NCBI GenBank assembly: GCA_019637755.1
Contig: JAHBVC010000001.1
Span: forward strand, 186,001 to 250,000
Origin: Anaerolineales bacterium
GTDB taxonomy: Bacteria > Chloroflexota > Anaerolineae > Anaerolineales > UBA11579
Length of the DNA stretch: 64,000 nucleotides
Direction: 5' to 3'
Shown: piece after piece, positions 62,872-64,000 of the stretch
Layout of the letters: each line of letters begins with the position of its first letter
Position numbering within the stretch: the stretch's first letter is position 1
The notes under the pieces: generated by a model
What the model was told of the DNA's origin: nothing
What the model saw: the letters and a program-made list of their open reading frames with translations, nothing else
Database searches by the model: none
Program-made: the position numbers and the translations under genes

Positions 62872-63177
62872 ATGCCTTACTACGTGTATATCATGTGCAA
62901 CCGCACTCGCACGATCTATACCGGCGTGACCAGCAATCTAGAAGGCCGCGTATTGCAGCATAGATCCAAAGCACAGGCAGGCTTCACTCAAAAATACGAC
63001 ATTACTAAACTGGTTTATTATGAGGAGTACACAACCGCGCTGGAAGCGATTGCGCGCGAGAAGCAAGTTAAAACGTACAGAAGAGAAAAGAAGGTTGCTC
63101 TGATCAACGCCCTCAACCCCAAGTGGCAAGACCTAGCTGAGGATTGGGAACCGAATGCCCCCAAAGAAAACCGCTAA
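62872..63177 (+). CDS. GIY-YIG nuclease superfamily protein (UPF0213-like)
   Basis: The 101-residue protein has the GIY-YIG core Y-V-Y-I-M at residues 4-8 and I-Y-T-G-V-T-S-N at 15-22. The catalytic Arg follows in L-E-G-R-V-L-Q-H, and A-I-A-R-E-K-Q-V-K-T-Y-R with the metal Glu is near 66. The first motif is Y-I-M rather than G-I-Y, normal for this subfamily. It is a possible small DNA nuclease of unknown role. The longer frame from 62647 runs through two repeats and is rejected. Its last 23 nt overlap the next gene. Confidence 0.92.
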   Translation: MPYYVYIMCNRTRTIYTGVTSNLEGRVLQHRSKAQAGFTQKYDITKLVYYEEYTTALEAIAREKQVKTYRREKKVALINALNPKWQDLAEDWEPNAPKENR

Positions 63178-64000
63178 AACTACAAAAGCCAAAACCACAA
63201 AAAAGGCCGCCGCCCCCAGCGTGAACTGGGAGCAGGTGGCCCGGCTGCTGCTCACCTCGCGCACGATTGACGAGATCGAGGAGCAGGAGCTGGCGCCGGC
63301 TGGCAAGGTAACCTACCAGTTCTCCTCCAAGGGGCACGAGCTCTCGCAGATACTGCTGGGGCTGCAGCTGACCCAGGGGCATGATGCGGCTACGGTGTAT
63401 TACCGCAGCCGCCCGTTCATGCTGGCCGCCGGGCTCACGCCGCAGGAAGCCTTCGCCGCCGACATGGCGCGCACTGGCTCGCCGTCTGAGGGGCGCGATG
63501 TGGGCGTGGTGTACAGCCTGCCGCCGCGGCACGGCGTGACCGTGCTGCCCTCCTCCGGCGATGTGGGCGCGCAATACACCCCTGCGGCGGGTTGGGCGCA
63601 GGCGGCCACCTACTACCAGAACGAACTCAAGGACAAAGAGTGGAAAGGCGCCATCGCCGTGGCGCTGGGCGGCGACGGTTCGGTGGCCACCAATGGCTTC
63701 TGGGCAGCGCTGACGATTGCCACCACGCTTGAGCTGCCGATGCTGTTCTTTATCGAAGACAACGGCTACGGCATCTCAGTGCCCAAACACTTCCAAACGC
63801 CTGGCGGCGATATTGCCGCCAATTTGAAATCATTTAAGAACTTGCGCATCACCACTGGGTCTGGCACCGAGCCGAAGGAAACCGCCGAGCGCATCGCCGA
63901 CGCGGTGAGCTATGTACGCTCCGGCGCGGGCACGGCGCTGCTCAAACTCAGCGTACCGCGCCTTACCGGGCACACGTTTGGCGAAGACCAGACGGCCTAC
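63155..64000 (+). CDS. 2-oxoacid dehydrogenase E1 component alpha subunit, 3'-truncated by window end
   Basis: The frame runs from ATG 63155 to the window edge, so at least 282 residues are seen. A Lys/Thr/Ala-rich leader of about 22 residues comes first. Then come T-S-R-T-I-D-E-I-E-E-Q, Y-R-S-R-P-F for substrate and the thiamine diphosphate motif G-G-D-G-S-V-A-T-N-G-F-W near residue 171. F-I-E-D-N-G-Y-G-I-S follows. This fits the E1 alpha of the branched-chain or pyruvate dehydrogenase complex; the E1 beta gene is expected downstream. The basic leader is not part of the usual fold. No stop is in view. Confidence 0.9.
   Translation, partial: MPPKKTAKTTKAKTTKKAAAPSVNWEQVARLLLTSRTIDEIEEQELAPAGKVTYQFSSKGHELSQILLGLQLTQGHDAATVYYRSRPFMLAAGLTPQEAFAADMARTGSPSEGRDVGVVYSLPPRHGVTVLPSSGDVGAQYTPAAGWAQAATYYQNELKDKEWKGAIAVALGGDGSVATNGFWAALTIATTLELPMLFFIEDNGYGISVPKHFQTPGGDIAANLKSFKNLRITTGSGTEPKETAERIADAVSYVRSGAGTALLKLSVPRLTGHTFGEDQTAY

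Overview
The window looks like a chromosomal segment of an uncultured-type Chloroflexota, most likely class Anaerolineae. This is inferred from gene style rather than a marker gene. The clues are long Thr/Pro-rich stalks built from repeated TPTLTPS units, a small Chloroflexota-type membrane-anchored domain ending in a GPWV motif, several families of dispersed intergenic repeats, and many start codons sitting 6-8 nt behind a TATAAT-like box. The DNA is GC-rich and densely coding. No phage, transposase, CRISPR array or rRNA is visible.

Region 1 (1-8900) is a catabolic operon for an N-containing heterocycle or amide. It holds a 5'-truncated DUF1116 protein, a cyclase/kynurenine-formamidase-like hydrolase, a lone molybdenum hydroxylase large subunit, a cytosine-deaminase-like amidohydrolase with altered metal ligands, a DUF2877 protein and an NmrA-like reductase. 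A convergent NCS2 purine/pyrimidine permease follows. DUF1116 and DUF2877 are the families of two subunits of the oxamate carbamoyltransferase of anaerobic allantoin breakdown, so the operon probably feeds purine or related ring nitrogen into carbamoyl transfer. It is the most interesting system here.

Region 2 (9000-19900) is mixed housekeeping: a class III CoA-transferase, DNA polymerase IV followed by a candidate nuclease, a broken membrane-protein gene, tRNA-His beside hisS, exonuclease III, a cytochrome P450, the primary sigma factor and glucokinase.

Region 3 (20000-36500) carries an ALDH7-type aldehyde dehydrogenase, a Suc_Fer/Apd1-like protein, a Ku-LigD end-joining pair, a histone-deacetylase-fold amidohydrolase, an LLM flavin/F420 oxidoreductase with a nitroreductase, DUF1697, a SulP transporter convergent with a CBS protein, polyprenyl diphosphate synthase overlapping TatD, an MgtC/DUF4010 membrane protein and a phosphohexomutase.

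Region 4 (36500-43000) is the accessory part. It has gene remnants, a zinc-ribbon membrane protein, and a large Thr/Pro-stalk surface protein with recently duplicated domains and a frameshift. A GT39-like membrane glycosyltransferase follows.

Region 5 (43000-64000) is mostly conserved. It starts with a tRNA-modification run (cysteine desulfurase, MnmA, TrmI-like) and a Nudix CoA pyrophosphatase. Next come zwf-gnd for the pentose phosphate pathway, tig-clpP for protein quality control, a HAD phosphatase, RlmN, NIL-domain protein and MgtE. The stretch ends with small unknowns, a prepilin peptidase, thioredoxin, ScpA, a GIY-YIG protein and the start of a 2-oxoacid dehydrogenase E1 alpha subunit that runs off the end. 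Repeats fill most intergenic gaps over 200 bp, and factor-independent terminators mark several convergent junctions.
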